Part shown: positions 35,830 to 46,320 of the stretch, in pieces
Layout: each line of letters starts with the position of its first letter
Numbering within the stretch: the first letter of the stretch is position 1
Source: Podaxis mareebaensis
Lineage: Eukaryota > Basidiomycota > Agaricomycetes > Agaricales > Agaricaceae
Length of the DNA: 56,422 bases
Direction: 5' to 3'
NCBI GenBank assembly: GCA_018524725.1
Contig: JAEUWP010000163.1
Span: 1 to 56,422 of the forward strand
Position numbers and translations under genes: made by a program
The notes under the pieces: generated by a model
Databases searched by the model: none
What the model was told of the DNA's origin: nothing
Seen by the model: only the letters and a program-made list of their open reading frames with translations

Positions 35830-38800
35830 TTAATGCACATCTAGAACTCTATCTCTGGTAAGGTGCTCTCTGTGGTTGAGGTGGCAGGTGGTGAACTCCT
35901 CCTGTGTAATGGGTCCTTGTATCTGATCAGCAAAGGAAAACACCATAGGGTTCTGGTCTAGAAACTGGATGACCCAGAAGAAGCCGTCACAGGCTCCAAC
36001 TGGGTAGTGGAAGCAGAGGCAGTCATCAAGAATGTGGTTCCATGTCTCTAAAGGTTCACTGCATGGGCAGGAAGTGATATGGCACCCAGGGAAGAAGCAC
36101 TGTTGGAAGGCACTGATAGGCACATGATTGGTAACACAGCACATGAAACATGCACATAGCTGGGTGTTCTTTCCAAGGGGCAAGTTGAGCCAAGTACCAC
36201 CTTTGGTGTACTTGGGTTGGAGGGGCTGTTCAGTGGGATTGAGTAGGGGGAGCCATGAGTGGCTATGGTAGGTCAGATCATTCATATGTTGTTGCCAAAG
36301 TGACAAGCATTTTTGCATATAGTGGTTGCAAATGAACCTAAGGGATATGCAGATTGGTTGACAACATGGGTTAGGGAGGCAGAGAGACTTGGTGAGAGTG
36401 TGTGCCTTGTGATGGATAGACCAGTTGGCAGATGAGGGGATGGACCAGAAATGGATATGATTGAGAGGGGAGGAGGAGAGCCAAGAGTGGAGGAGAGGAG
36501 CAACCACAATAGAGTCCAGATGTGCACTGTGAGGTCTGTAAGAAAACAGTAATTTAGCAGAGGAGATTGAGTCTGTGAAAACTACAATTGAGGAAGAATT
36601 GAGAGAAGAAGTGTGAGATATAGAAGAAAAGAGTCCAAGACATATGGCATAGGATTCAGAATCAGATGAAGTGACTTCCCCACAAGGGTGAATGGCAGAG
36701 GAAAGAATGTCTGAGTCAGAGGAATTAAAGACAAGAAAGGCAGAAGTGGCAGAAAGAGAAGGATTAGAGGGAACAGAACCATCTGTAGCTATAGCAAGGG
36801 AAACAGGTGATGTAAAGGAAAGGTCCTGAGTACAGGAGGCATTGGCAATGTGAAGTGCCATGGTGCCTTCTTTTGAAGGGTCAGGACACTCAATGAATTT
36901 GATACAGTTGCTAAACAAGTCCAGTAAGCATTGGCCAGGTTTGGCACTAGGATGGAGGCACTGAAATCAGTCTGTGACCAGTTGGGCATCTGAGATGAAA
37001 TCTAGTGCTGTTGAGCACTACTTGGTTTGGCATGTGTCTAATGGGTCAACATTGCAGGTGAGGAGTTTGAGGGGATGGGAGGGGGGGAGAGTGTGGTAGT
37101 GAAGAGGGCAGCATTTAGTGAGCTTGAAGAGGTGGAGGTGGATGGGGATGAGGCCAGCAATAGCTTCAACCCCTCCAGAGGGGGTAGTGCAGAATGCACC
37201 TGTAATCCAAAGGGCAGCTTGTCTTTGCATGCACTGGAGGGACTTGATAAGTCCATGGTATCTGGCATTGTGGTTGAACCATAAGCAGAAGCCATATGTG
37301 GCAATTGGGATCACACAGGTTCAGTAAAGAAGCCTCTTGTGTAGGGGGGAAAGTCTGCAGATGGAGTTGCCAAGCATGTGCATGCATTGGACAGTGGAAA
37401 GTGCCTTGGTTGAGTAGAACTGGACATGTTCCTTAAAGGTTAAGCCTCTGTCGAACCAGAAGCTGAGGTATTGGAGGTAGGGTTTGGGGTTGATGGTAAG
37501 GGAGTCATCAATAGTGATGGGGGGATTAGGGTCATGGGAAGGTTGGTTGGAAAAGTGAAAGGCCTCTGTTTTGTCTCTTTCAAGGATGAAGCCTAGGCAG
37601 TGGAGGTGGTCTTCACAGTTTCTGTATACCTGTGCAAGGAGGCAACAGTTAGTGGTGAATGAATCAGATTGTACTATTATGAGTCCATTGTTGACAAATG
37701 AGACTATTTTACAATGAGGGTCATTAGCAAATTTGTACATAAAAGGAGAAAGGGATAGGGCAGTGAGGATGGGGGATAAGGCAGAACCTTGGCCTATGCC
37801 AACAGAAGCTGAAAATTTAGGGGAAGTATTATTGTTCCATGAATAGGTAGTAAATCTGTCTTTCAAATAATTAGAAAAGAAAGAGACAAGACATTGATTG
37901 AATCCTTGACAGTAGAGGGTGGTAGTGAGGATGGAATGGTTGGTGGAAGGGAAGAATTGGGTGACATCAAAAGTGATGACACTTGTTTTCAATTTGCATT
38001 TCCAGCCTGTTCAGACTAGATGGGTGATGTATACACCAGTGTCTTCGGTCAAGTGTTGGATGATGCCACTGAATTGTAGAGGGTGGACAAGATTGTGGAA
38101 AGATGCTTCGAATTGCATGCATGCTGAAATCATCTTCTTGATTAACTTGCCCAGAGTGTTCAGAAGGATGATGGGCCAGAACATTTTGGGGGTGGAGTAG
38201 TGAGGTTTGTTGGGTTTGGGTATGATGACAGAGGTGGAATTTTTGAAGTGTTCCAGCCAGACAGAAAATTCAACACACTTGGAAGCAAAGAGGAGAAAGT
38301 TGTGTCAGAAAATGTTGTTAGACATAATGTGCTTGATGTGAGCCCATGAAAGGTGATCAGGGCCAGGGGCAGAGGCATTAGTACAGGGGTTCAGGGCATC
38401 AAACAGTTCAGCATTAGAGAAGGGGAGCCATAGGCACTCCAGGTGGGCATCAAGGGTCTCAATGGTGCTCAAGTCAATGGGTCAGTCAGAGGCAGAGTTA
38501 TAGGAAGAATCAAGAGTGTGCCAGAGGTCATCTAGCTCGTCACAACTCTTCCCATTGAAGGTGATGGATTGGGAAGGTGGGAGGTTCCATTTGCTGATCC
38601 AGGACATGAGGTCCCATGGATGATGGTCTTCTTCAGTGATGTCTTTGATCTTCTTGTTGAAGAAAAGGTGCTTGGCTTGATGGGTGGTGTGTCAAAATCT
38701 AGTCCAGTTAGATTTGGACTTATGGGATTGGAAGGCTCTTAGGGAGGCAGAGCATTTGGGGTTCCACCATGGTTTGGACTTAGCACAGATCTTGACAAGT

Positions 38801-39750
38801 TTGGTGTTTCTATGCCATTCTTGATCAATGATTTGGGACATAGTGTTGGTGAATGTAAGAACATCATCACTTGAGTGGAAGAGGGGAGGGATGGCCTGAA
38901 GGTGGACACCAACAGAGTACAGGAATGTAGCCTCTTCTTCAGATTCTCACAGAATAGTGAGTTTATTGATGAAGGGTTGGAAGGGGGAGGGGATAGGAAG
39001 GGAGGTAAGGAGGGGACAGTGGTCTGAAGTGAATTGCCAGTCATCACAGATTTGATGGACCAGGCTTTGGGAGGGTTTATCTATCATGAAGATGAGATCA
39101 ATGATGGATGGGTGTTTATTAGCATCATATGGGATGTGAGTGTACTTAGCCTTGAGCAGAGTTGATAGAGTTAGACCTAATGTGTTCATAATGTCAGTGA
39201 GAAGATCTCCTCTGGCAGAATGATGAGTGACATGAGGATCCCACTTGGGTGAATGGGAGTTGAAGTCTCCTCCAGCACAAATAAGGTTTTTCAGGAGGAG
39301 GTGGGCTCAGGATTTGAGAAAGGAGATAGATGAATTGTCAGAAGGTTCAAAATAACAGTTGAGGAAATAAATCTTCCTTGAGAAAGAAAGAGAAATGAGT
39401 TGAAAGTTGGGAGAGGTAATGATATCCAGGTGAGAAATGGGCATGAGAGAATTGCATGAACAGCAGATGAATGTAGCTGTCTGAGGGCGAGTTTCATCAG
39501 GTAGGAATATGCACCAATTAGGGTTATATGGTGTCCCCTTGTAAGGAACTCCTTCAGAGTTCTTGGTAGAGGGAATGTTTTGGATGATACTGAACAGGGG
39601 TTCTTGGATGCATAGTATGAGAATGTCTTTAAATAAAGGGTTGTTAAGCAAAAGTTCAACAAGAGAGTTGGAGCGATGAACATTGAAGAAAAGGGTGGGA
39701 ATAGAAGAAATTGAGGAAGGAGCAGGTGGGCTAAGAGGTCCTTTAGACAT
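35830..39750 (-). pseudogene. LINE ORF2: AP endonuclease, reverse transcriptase, RNase H
   Basis: A single frame of 1306 codons without net shift, starting at ATG 39750. The endonuclease has FFNVHRS, ILCIQEP (catalytic Glu), CAGGDFNSHSPKWDP, IIDLIF and TSDHCPL. RT has motif A VITFDVTQFFPS and motif B GIGQGSALSP, but the catalytic box reads FVNNG (37684-37698) where the family has FVDDG. RNase H keeps ATDGS, a YAICLG Glu region and FTDSISSAKLL. About nine in-frame stops are present, all TGA except one TAG near 37020. The protein would nick DNA and prime reverse transcription; this copy cannot, because both RT aspartates are gone. Confidence 0.88.
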
Positions 39751-42348
39751 TAACTGCACCTGAGTTGAAGTTGTAGCAGTTCTTTTCTGCCTTAAGCTCT
39801 TGGATCTTGGAAGTGATCCATTCCCAATCAAATTGGTGATGGAAAAACAGGCATTTGTCCGAGTTCATGTGATGGTCTTTGGAGTCACATGATAGGCAGG
39901 TGAAGGAGGTCACATGGGGACACTCCAGAATGTTGGCAGGGGTAGGAGGGTGGGGGTTCAGGCCAGCTTTGCCACAGTAGCAGAAGCCATTGCAATGGTG
40001 GTTTTCAGTGTGGTGGGGGTCACCACAGATGGAGCATCTTGGGTTTCAAGCCCTGCAAAGGTGTGTAGGGTGGCCCCACCTCCAGCACCTGTTGCAGAGA
40101 GGGGCAGCTGTTCACATAGAGGCACCACAGAAGATGCATACTCAATTCTCAAATAGAAGAGTGTGATTGATGAAGAGTTTTGCCCTAGATGCAGATTGAG
40201 AATCCCATAGGTTGAAGAATAGTATGGCAGAGTCAGAGTGGGGGGAGACTTGGTGGAAGTGAGGTTTGCTAATGAGATGTTGGATTATTTCATGGTAAGG
40301 GGAAGATTCAATGACCTCTTTGAAGTCATTGGCAGTATGAGGTGTACCATCAGGGCAGAAATAGGGGATGTTCATTAGTTTGATGAATGATTTGGACATG
40401 GGAAGGGATGGGATAACAGTGTCTCAGATTTCTTGAGTAGCAAAGGTGGATTGGTTGGAGTCTGTGATGCCCTTTTTGATGATGAGTAGTTCCTCATCAG
40501 TAGCAACCTGGCTAGTATTGAGCCAAAGAGTCTGATTGTTAGCTTTGGCTGATTCAACTTTAAGTGAGAAACCCTTTTGGTATAGGGCATTGTTGCAGTT
40601 TCTTATCACTAAGTTGAGAGAAGTGATAAGGATAGGCTTGAACACATCATTAAAAGGAATGATGATGTTCTTGTGTAATGGGCCATGAGTGGCCTTAGGG
40701 GTGCTAGATGATTGGGGTGAGGGTTTAGTTGAAGAGGGAGGAGGGGGTGAAGTCTTGATGTCCCCCAAGGAGTGGAGGAAATTGATGATGTCAACCAGTG
40801 ACATCTGGGGGAACTGATTTTGAAGAGCTGCATACTTTTGCAGTTCTTTGGGTTGCATTGGGGAATTGGAGGTCACCTTAGCATAAGATGACCTTGATGA
40901 ATTTTGAGTTGATGGGGAAGGGGCATTAGACCTGGGGTGGGTCTTATAGTTGATGGGAGGGGGGGTAGGGGAAGGGGGGGAGGGTTTGGGAGGGGGAAAG
41001 CAGGAGTGACGATAGGCTTACACTGTGCTTGGGCAGCTATCAGTTTGTGAGGTGCCTGTTGATGAGTGACAGTGGACCATGAACTAGAGTTGTTGTCACC
41101 TTTCCCAGAGTTTTGGGCTCCAGGATTGGCTTCAGGAGGGGTAATGGTGGTAGGAGGGGGAGGGAGCATTTCAGTATCAATGTTGGAGCCTGAAGACTCA
41201 CCTGGTTTGTCCACGTTAGACAGAGGGAGATGAGATAGGGCAATTGCTTGTGCTGTGTCCTTGGCAAATTGTGAATCTGGGTCTTGGGACTGCCCAATGA
41301 CACCAGGAGGAAGGATGGAAAGGTTCTGGGGCTGCCCAGTAGCACTTTTGGGGGAAGGGGAGGACACAGCTGGTGCCTTTTCAGCCTGACATTCATTGCA
41401 GTGGCCTGTAGACATTGGGGTGGGAGTAGGAGAAAGAGTGTGGGAGGGGGGAAACTGCATGGATACAAAGTCATACAGTCTGAGTTGATGTCCATTGTAA
41501 GGGACAGATTTGTTGTATAATTGTTCAGAATGCACAATGGTCTGGAGGATCTGGATGAGATGATGGGTGCCTTCAAAGGAGGAAAGGTCACCCAAATTAG
41601 CCCAATTTCCTAGATATGAAGAAACAAAGCCTAGTAAGGAAGTGAGGCAATTAAGCCCCATGATGTCATTGGTATTGGTGATGTCTATATTGAATAAGGC
41701 ATCACCAAGAGATTCATGGATGGATGACCAATCCATTCTGTGGGTCAGCTGTGCATCTCCATGAGGCTGTGCAATAGGAGGGAGAGAAACAGGGGTGAAA
41801 GAAGGGATGGTAGGGAGAGGATCAGAGGGTAGAGACTCATCCCAAGCAGCTCCAGGAGTGGGAGGGATGAAGCCATAGGAGGAAGTGATGGCCTGAGAAG
41901 GGGAGAGGACTCTGTGAGATGATGGAGCAATCTCAGGAGAGAGGTCGATATCATCATGAGCTGGTGTGATAGAGGGATGAATAGAGCAAGGAGTTGAGAG
42001 GCCTTGGGAGCCTTCTTGTTCATCTTCAGCTTCTTCTGCTGAGGAAACCAATGCTGCATCATTGTTGTCTTTAAATTTCATGCTCTTCTCCAAGCAATTA
42101 GAGAGAGACTGGTCAGTGGAGTAAGAGTGTTTGACTCCAATTGAGGGTGTGGGAGATGGCAGTTTACACAGGAAGTCTTCCCTAGTGTTATCAAGGATGA
42201 ATGGTCCTTCAGAGGGGTCTCAAGGTTGAGTTGAGACAGGTGCTAGGCTGGCACTTGAATGCTGATGACAAGTGATACTGGAGTGAATGCTGTTGGTAGT
42301 CTTTTTCATACCTCCAAGGAAGCTGCTAGTTTCCTTAGAGTCTTTCAT
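39743..42348 (-). pseudogene. LINE ORF1: RNA-binding zinc-knuckle protein
   Basis: The start is placed at ATG 42348 (MKDSKETSS), in frame with the long open stretch 42093-40873 after one TGA. One net frame change occurs near 40880-41000. The C-terminal part then runs through SFIKLMNIPYF, a fold-like region (ILFFNLWDSQSASRAKLF), and a Tad-type zinc-knuckle array: CNRCWRWGHPTHLC followed by CSICGDPHHTENH and further Cys/His pairs. TGA replaces Arg at several sites (QEI*DTV, FEN*VCI, CRA*NPR). The stop TAA (39745-39743) overlaps the ORF2 ATG. The long Ser/Pro-rich N-terminus has no recognised domain. Confidence 0.8.
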
Positions 42349-42439
42349 AGTGAAATAGGACTAGTTTGTGTATTCCTTGTACTATGAATAACTGTGCCAC
42401 TGAAATGATAGTGGTAGTTACTGAGAAAGGAAGGTCATT

Positions 42440-42454
42440 GGCAGACTGGTTATC
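42440..42454. repeat. Target-site duplication of the LINE, right copy
   Basis: Exact copy of 35519-35533, directly followed by the continued Gypsy-A integrase frame. Confidence 0.95.
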
Positions 42455-43157
42455 AACAGCCAAATTCCAATACAATGACAAGATGCACAGTAGCACTGGA
42501 GAAACCCCATTCTTCCTAAACTATGGATGACACCCTTGGAAAGGGGACATTACCATGGAGTCACTGACACTGTCAATCATGGAGCTTCTCAAGAAACTCA
42601 CAGCATGCCAAGCTAGAGCCAAAGAATTATTAGAAAGCAAGAGGGAGGTCATGACAAAGCATTATGACAAAAGGAGAACAGCAAGTAGAGATTACAAAGA
42701 AGGGACCTGGGTATGGCTTGAAGGAACCAACATAATGATGAACTGGCCAACAAAGAAACTCAATCACAAGTGATATGGACCCTTCAAAATACTCAAGAAA
42801 GTAGGACCAGGGGTGTACTAACTGGAGTTACCAGAAGGATGGGTCATCCATGATGTATTCAATGAAGCATTACTAATGCCATACTGACTGCTGAAGTTCA
42901 TGAATCAGCAAGCTGAACCACCACCACAACCAGAACTCATTAATGGGGAAGAGGAATACAAGGTAGGGGAGATCTGAGGACATCACAAAAAAGGCCAAGG
43001 AACACAGTACCTTGTGCACTGGAAAGGGTACAGTAATGAGCATGACACATGGATAGCTGAATCAGTACTAGAAAATGCTCAGGAGGTGTTGCAGGATTAT
43101 CTCCAAAGGTTTCCTGGAGCAAAAGCTATAAAGAGGGGGGGTACCCAATGTCTATAG
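42455..43157 (+). pseudogene. Gypsy-A pol, last part: integrase C-terminus and chromodomain
   Basis: The frame continues the integrase C-terminal domain (TGETPFFLNYG, KHYDKRRTASRDYKEG, KKLNHKxYGPFKILKK, where x is a TGA). It ends in a chromodomain at about 42945-43110: EEYKVGEIxGHHKKG, then YLVHWKGYSNEHDTW and ENAQEVLQDYLQ. Chromodomains of this kind direct integration toward methylated histone marks, which fits residence in a silent repeat cluster. TGA replaces Arg in EIxGHH. The pol stop is TAG at 43155. Confidence 0.88.
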
Positions 43158-43185
43158 CAACACAACACACTGAGCAAACTCAGAC

Positions 43186-44157
43186 ATGGATGCAGACCAA
43201 AGCAACCAAACCTTCATTCCTACCACTCCCCCTCCTACCAACACCCTTATCACTGACATTGAACAACAGCTAACTGACAATGACCCCATCAAGCAATTTG
43301 AGGAGCATATACAACTCACATGAGACATTGTCTGCCTCCAATGAGTCTACAATGATGTACAAGAAGCTACCCAGCTATTTGCTCAAGCAGTCCAAGCAGT
43401 CATTCCACAAGTCCAGAAGTCAGCCAAAGGATCAGGATGAGCCACCCAGATGAATCAACACATCCACATCATCCTCCACAATGCCAATGACTACCTTACA
43501 TCCAACACAAGTGATCAGTTCACCAGCATCCTAGTCATGGTGGCAGAGCAACTCTCCAAGCTCTCTATAACTGATGACAAGGAAAAGGAAAACCTTGTAG
43601 CCTGCCTTGTATCACTCACTTGAGGAAAAGACCCCTTCCCTCACAAATACTCAACCCCCCAACCTGCACCACACTGCTCTCCCCTGACAGACATTGAATC
43701 AGATGAAGAAGCCCCCACTATCAAGGAGGAAGTTATGCACCTCATCAAGTTCCTCACCCCTGAGTGCATGGGCCCCACTACAGTCAAGAAATGTGAGCCA
43801 CCCATCCCATTCAAAACTCTGAAGAAAGATAGTGAAAAAGATAGAGAGTACTGAAAGTGGATACTACAAGTCCTGATTGAGGATCACAGCAACACTGGCA
43901 CCACCTACTGAGGCACTGTGATCCCTATGTATGGTAGAGGACCTGATCATGCACTATTCTTCATTGCCTGGAAGAAAGCCACCAACCAGTTCTTCATTGG
44001 CCCCAACAAGAAGGATGTTGCCTGCAAGATCACCCACTGACTACAAGAACCACCAACTCTTGAAGAGGCTCAGATCTTCCTAGCACATTTCACTTTTCCA
44101 GTATGTCATAACTTACATAGACCCTTACAGTAGTTTCATGTGGTCATGGCACCTTAG
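43186..44157 (+). pseudogene. Gypsy-A ORF3, uncharacterised protein between pol and the 3' LTR
   Basis: A frame of 323 codons starts at ATG 43186, 28 bases after the pol stop and in the +1 frame relative to pol, and ends at TAG 44155-44157, where the polypurine tract begins. It contains eight in-frame stops (seven TGA, one TAG) but no frame change, so it was coding until recently. The N-terminus is Thr/Pro/Gln-rich (FIPTTPPPTNT). The middle is helical and acidic (DDKEKENLVACLVSL, IESDEEAPTIKEEV). The C-terminus has a compact block (ALFFIAWKKATNQFFIGPNKK). No signal peptide, membrane segment or zinc motif is seen, so it does not look like an envelope. No family recognised. Confidence 0.65.
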
Positions 44158-44168
44158 GAGGAGGGTGA
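44156..44168 (+). other. Gypsy-A polypurine tract
   Basis: AGGAGGAGGGTGA lies directly before the TG of the 3' LTR. Such a tract primes plus-strand DNA synthesis. Confidence 0.7.
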
Positions 44169-44280
44169 TGTTATGGTCTCAGCTATATTTAGAACATACT
44201 TACCCAGTGCACTGTTTCATCTTATGTTTCAACCCCTTGCTACACTTTACCTTAGTCATTCACTGACTCATCCCCTTGCT
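44169..44280 (+). repeat. Gypsy-A 3' LTR, truncated
   Basis: The first 112 of 260 LTR bases match the 5' LTR with about five differences. The match stops after CATCCCCTTG, where element X begins. At one differing site the 5' LTR reads CCATTT and this copy CTGTTT, both derivable from CCGTTT. Confidence 0.85.
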
Positions 44281-44281
44281 T

Positions 44282-46320
44282 TGTCACAAGGTTTCTTCTT
44301 TGGCTGAGCAACACCTAAGTCAGAGCCTATCCTTGTAAGAGAGACAAGCAGAGGTCCTTGTCCTATACAGGTCTGAAGGAGCTGCTCTGTTTAACCTCAG
44401 GTGGCTGTTCATGTTGTCTCTAGGCAGTGAACTTGTATAGATTGCACACTCCATAGGACATGACATTGACAAGAAGCCTAAGAGGAAAAGCTGTCTTCAA
44501 GGATGAAGAGTTGTAGACTTAATAGGCTACTAGTTCACTTGTAAGAGGAGAGGTAACACTTGTTCACTCTTAGAGGAGGGGTAACACATGTTAAGATTAG
44601 ACTTGTCTAATCTACAGGTCCAAGCAGTATACATATACAAGTCCAAGTGACTACTTTAGGAAGTAGATCAATTGTAGTATAGAGAGCAAATATGAAAGGG
44701 GAAGTATAAAGAGGAAAGCATAGGGCATAGACACATAGGGCATATGGAAAGGGTAGGCATAAGGCATATGATGAAAGTCTGCAGGAGTGAACATAATTGA
44801 TGTAGCACAAATACAACAGAAGAGTTGAAACTTATACCTAGTCCTAAGAATAGAAAGTGTCTAAGAATAGAAGTGGTGAATTTAGCATTCATCACAAGTC
44901 ATCATTGCAAGGGAAGTATACTCTGTGATACCAGCACACTTCATCTACCTTCTTGTACATTTCCCAATCTAATGTCTGCTGGAGTTCTGTCATTTTCTGC
45001 CATAAACTGATCATCATATGCTTCATTAAATCCCAGTCTTCATACAATTGCTCCTCAGTCTCTTCAGTCTCCTCAGTGTTCTCAGAGTCTGCAATATTCA
45101 TAACATGATCCCCTTCATAATGTTGAGTGTCCTCACTTGACTCAGTGACTCCTGGTAACATTTTCATCATTGTAAGGATATTCACACATTCCCTCTCCTG
45201 TGTCATCCATGACACTTCAGAGGGCACATTCGATTGATTGAGCTGACTGTTGTCAAGGGTGAATGCATTGGTCAGAGGCTCTGGGGATGATGGTGCTGTT
45301 GATGGCATGATGGGAGAGGTGTGGAGGAGATCTGTCATTGCATTCATCAGTGAATTGAGGTCCTCAGATGTTGTCAGTAGTGGTGAGTCCTGCCCAAAGG
45401 AGAGTGTGACCTTAGTGGCAGTGCAAACAAATGGGTGAAGGAGAGCTTGAGTCTCCTGACAATGGGTGTTGAGCTGCAGAGGAGGAGGGAGTTGATAGGG
45501 AGAGATCTGGGGAATGAGAAACCTGGTATTGATCATCTGAGGCAATGCTAGTTCCTCATCTACTATCCTGCTGCCCAGTGGACTGCTTGGTGATTCTGGC
45601 AGTGGTGAGTCAAGCTCTGTCAGCAAGGATTCTTGCATAGTGATAAGGGGGACATGTTCTGATGGGATTGAGGAAGCAATATTTCTGGTAGTGTCCCAGG
45701 GTGTAGTGATGGCAGAAGGGGCAATAGTATCTTGGGCATTGATCTGCCCTATGACCCACATTGCTACATTGACAGCAGGTGGCATGTTGGTCAGATAGGG
45801 TGAGGATAGGGCTGTCTGTGAGAGAAGGTTCTGTATCTCTAGAAGTTCTTCCTTTGGTATGTTGTCAATCTACATCATGAAGTTGCTTGGGTACTGGAGG
45901 GGTTCCTTGGTTCTGTTGGGGTGAGGGGTTGTGAGTAACATTGCCAGATCTAAGTCCAATTTGTGGGTGGAGAAAAGTGGATACGTCCTCTCATGCTTGC
46001 AAAATCATGCAGTGGGTGCCTGAGAGGTATCACCTTTCTTGATCAAGTCCTGGCAGGTCAATAACCTGATTAAAGCAGGCACTGACTTCATCAGCCAGTC
46101 TGTTAGCATGGAGCTGGCAATGTATTGCATTAAACCAAGATGCCCTGAAAGTGTTGAGTACTTCAGTTGATTGATTACTGCACTCAAGAGCAGACCTTGC
46201 TTGGGAAAAGGAATCTTTGTATAGAGATTGGAGTTGTATGGCAGCAGAAAGAGCAGCATTGCTTGCTTCTTGTAGGGGACTAGTCAGAAAGGTTCACCTT
46301 TGGGAGCTTTGTGTTTCATA
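44282..46320 (-). mobile_element. Retroelement X: zinc-knuckle protein fragment and possible LTR
   Basis: The element interrupts the Gypsy-A 3' LTR. On the minus strand, a protein frame runs from about 46260 (LFLLPYNSNLYTK...) with TGA breaks. It reaches a Cys/His array at about 45776-45680: CCQCSNVGHRADQCPRYY, then CPFCHHYTLGHYQKYC. After a frame change near 45640 it continues Ser/Pro- and Glu-rich to a stop at 44892 (EEQLYEDWD, WQKMTELQQTLDWEMYKK). Such arrays are common in mushroom retroelement proteins. The 600 bases 44282-44891, beginning TGTCACAAGG at the junction, may be its LTR, but I cannot find matching ends. The element type is uncertain. Confidence 0.5.

Larger units (their letters stand above)
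35534..42439 (-). mobile_element. Tad1-like non-LTR retrotransposon (LINE) nested in Gypsy-A
   Basis: A 6906-bp element on the minus strand with a 22-T run at 35534-35555, the poly(A) tail of the element. It has two ORFs (42348-39743 and 39750-35830) and an exact 15-bp target duplication on both sides, so it seems full-length or nearly so. CpG is very rare (roughly a dozen by eye). The composition of two ORFs, zinc knuckles in ORF1, AP-type endonuclease, RT and C-terminal RNase H matches the fungal Tad1 clade. Confidence 0.9.
31242..44280 (+). mobile_element. Gypsy-A: chromodomain Ty3/Gypsy retrotransposon, interrupted by a LINE
   Basis: The order is 5' LTR (31242-31501), gag (31631-32746), pol from about 32754 with protease, reverse transcriptase, RNase H, integrase and chromodomain (ending 43157), a third ORF (43186-44157), polypurine tract and a truncated 3' LTR (44169-44280). 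A LINE of 6906 bp splits the integrase region. Scanning by eye I see one CpG (32300) in the 4.3 kb left of the LINE. In-frame stops are mostly TGA at Arg positions. Over the 112 bp still shared, the two LTRs differ at about five positions. The element is dead but recently enough inserted that gag and ORF3 each still lie in one frame. Confidence 0.9.
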
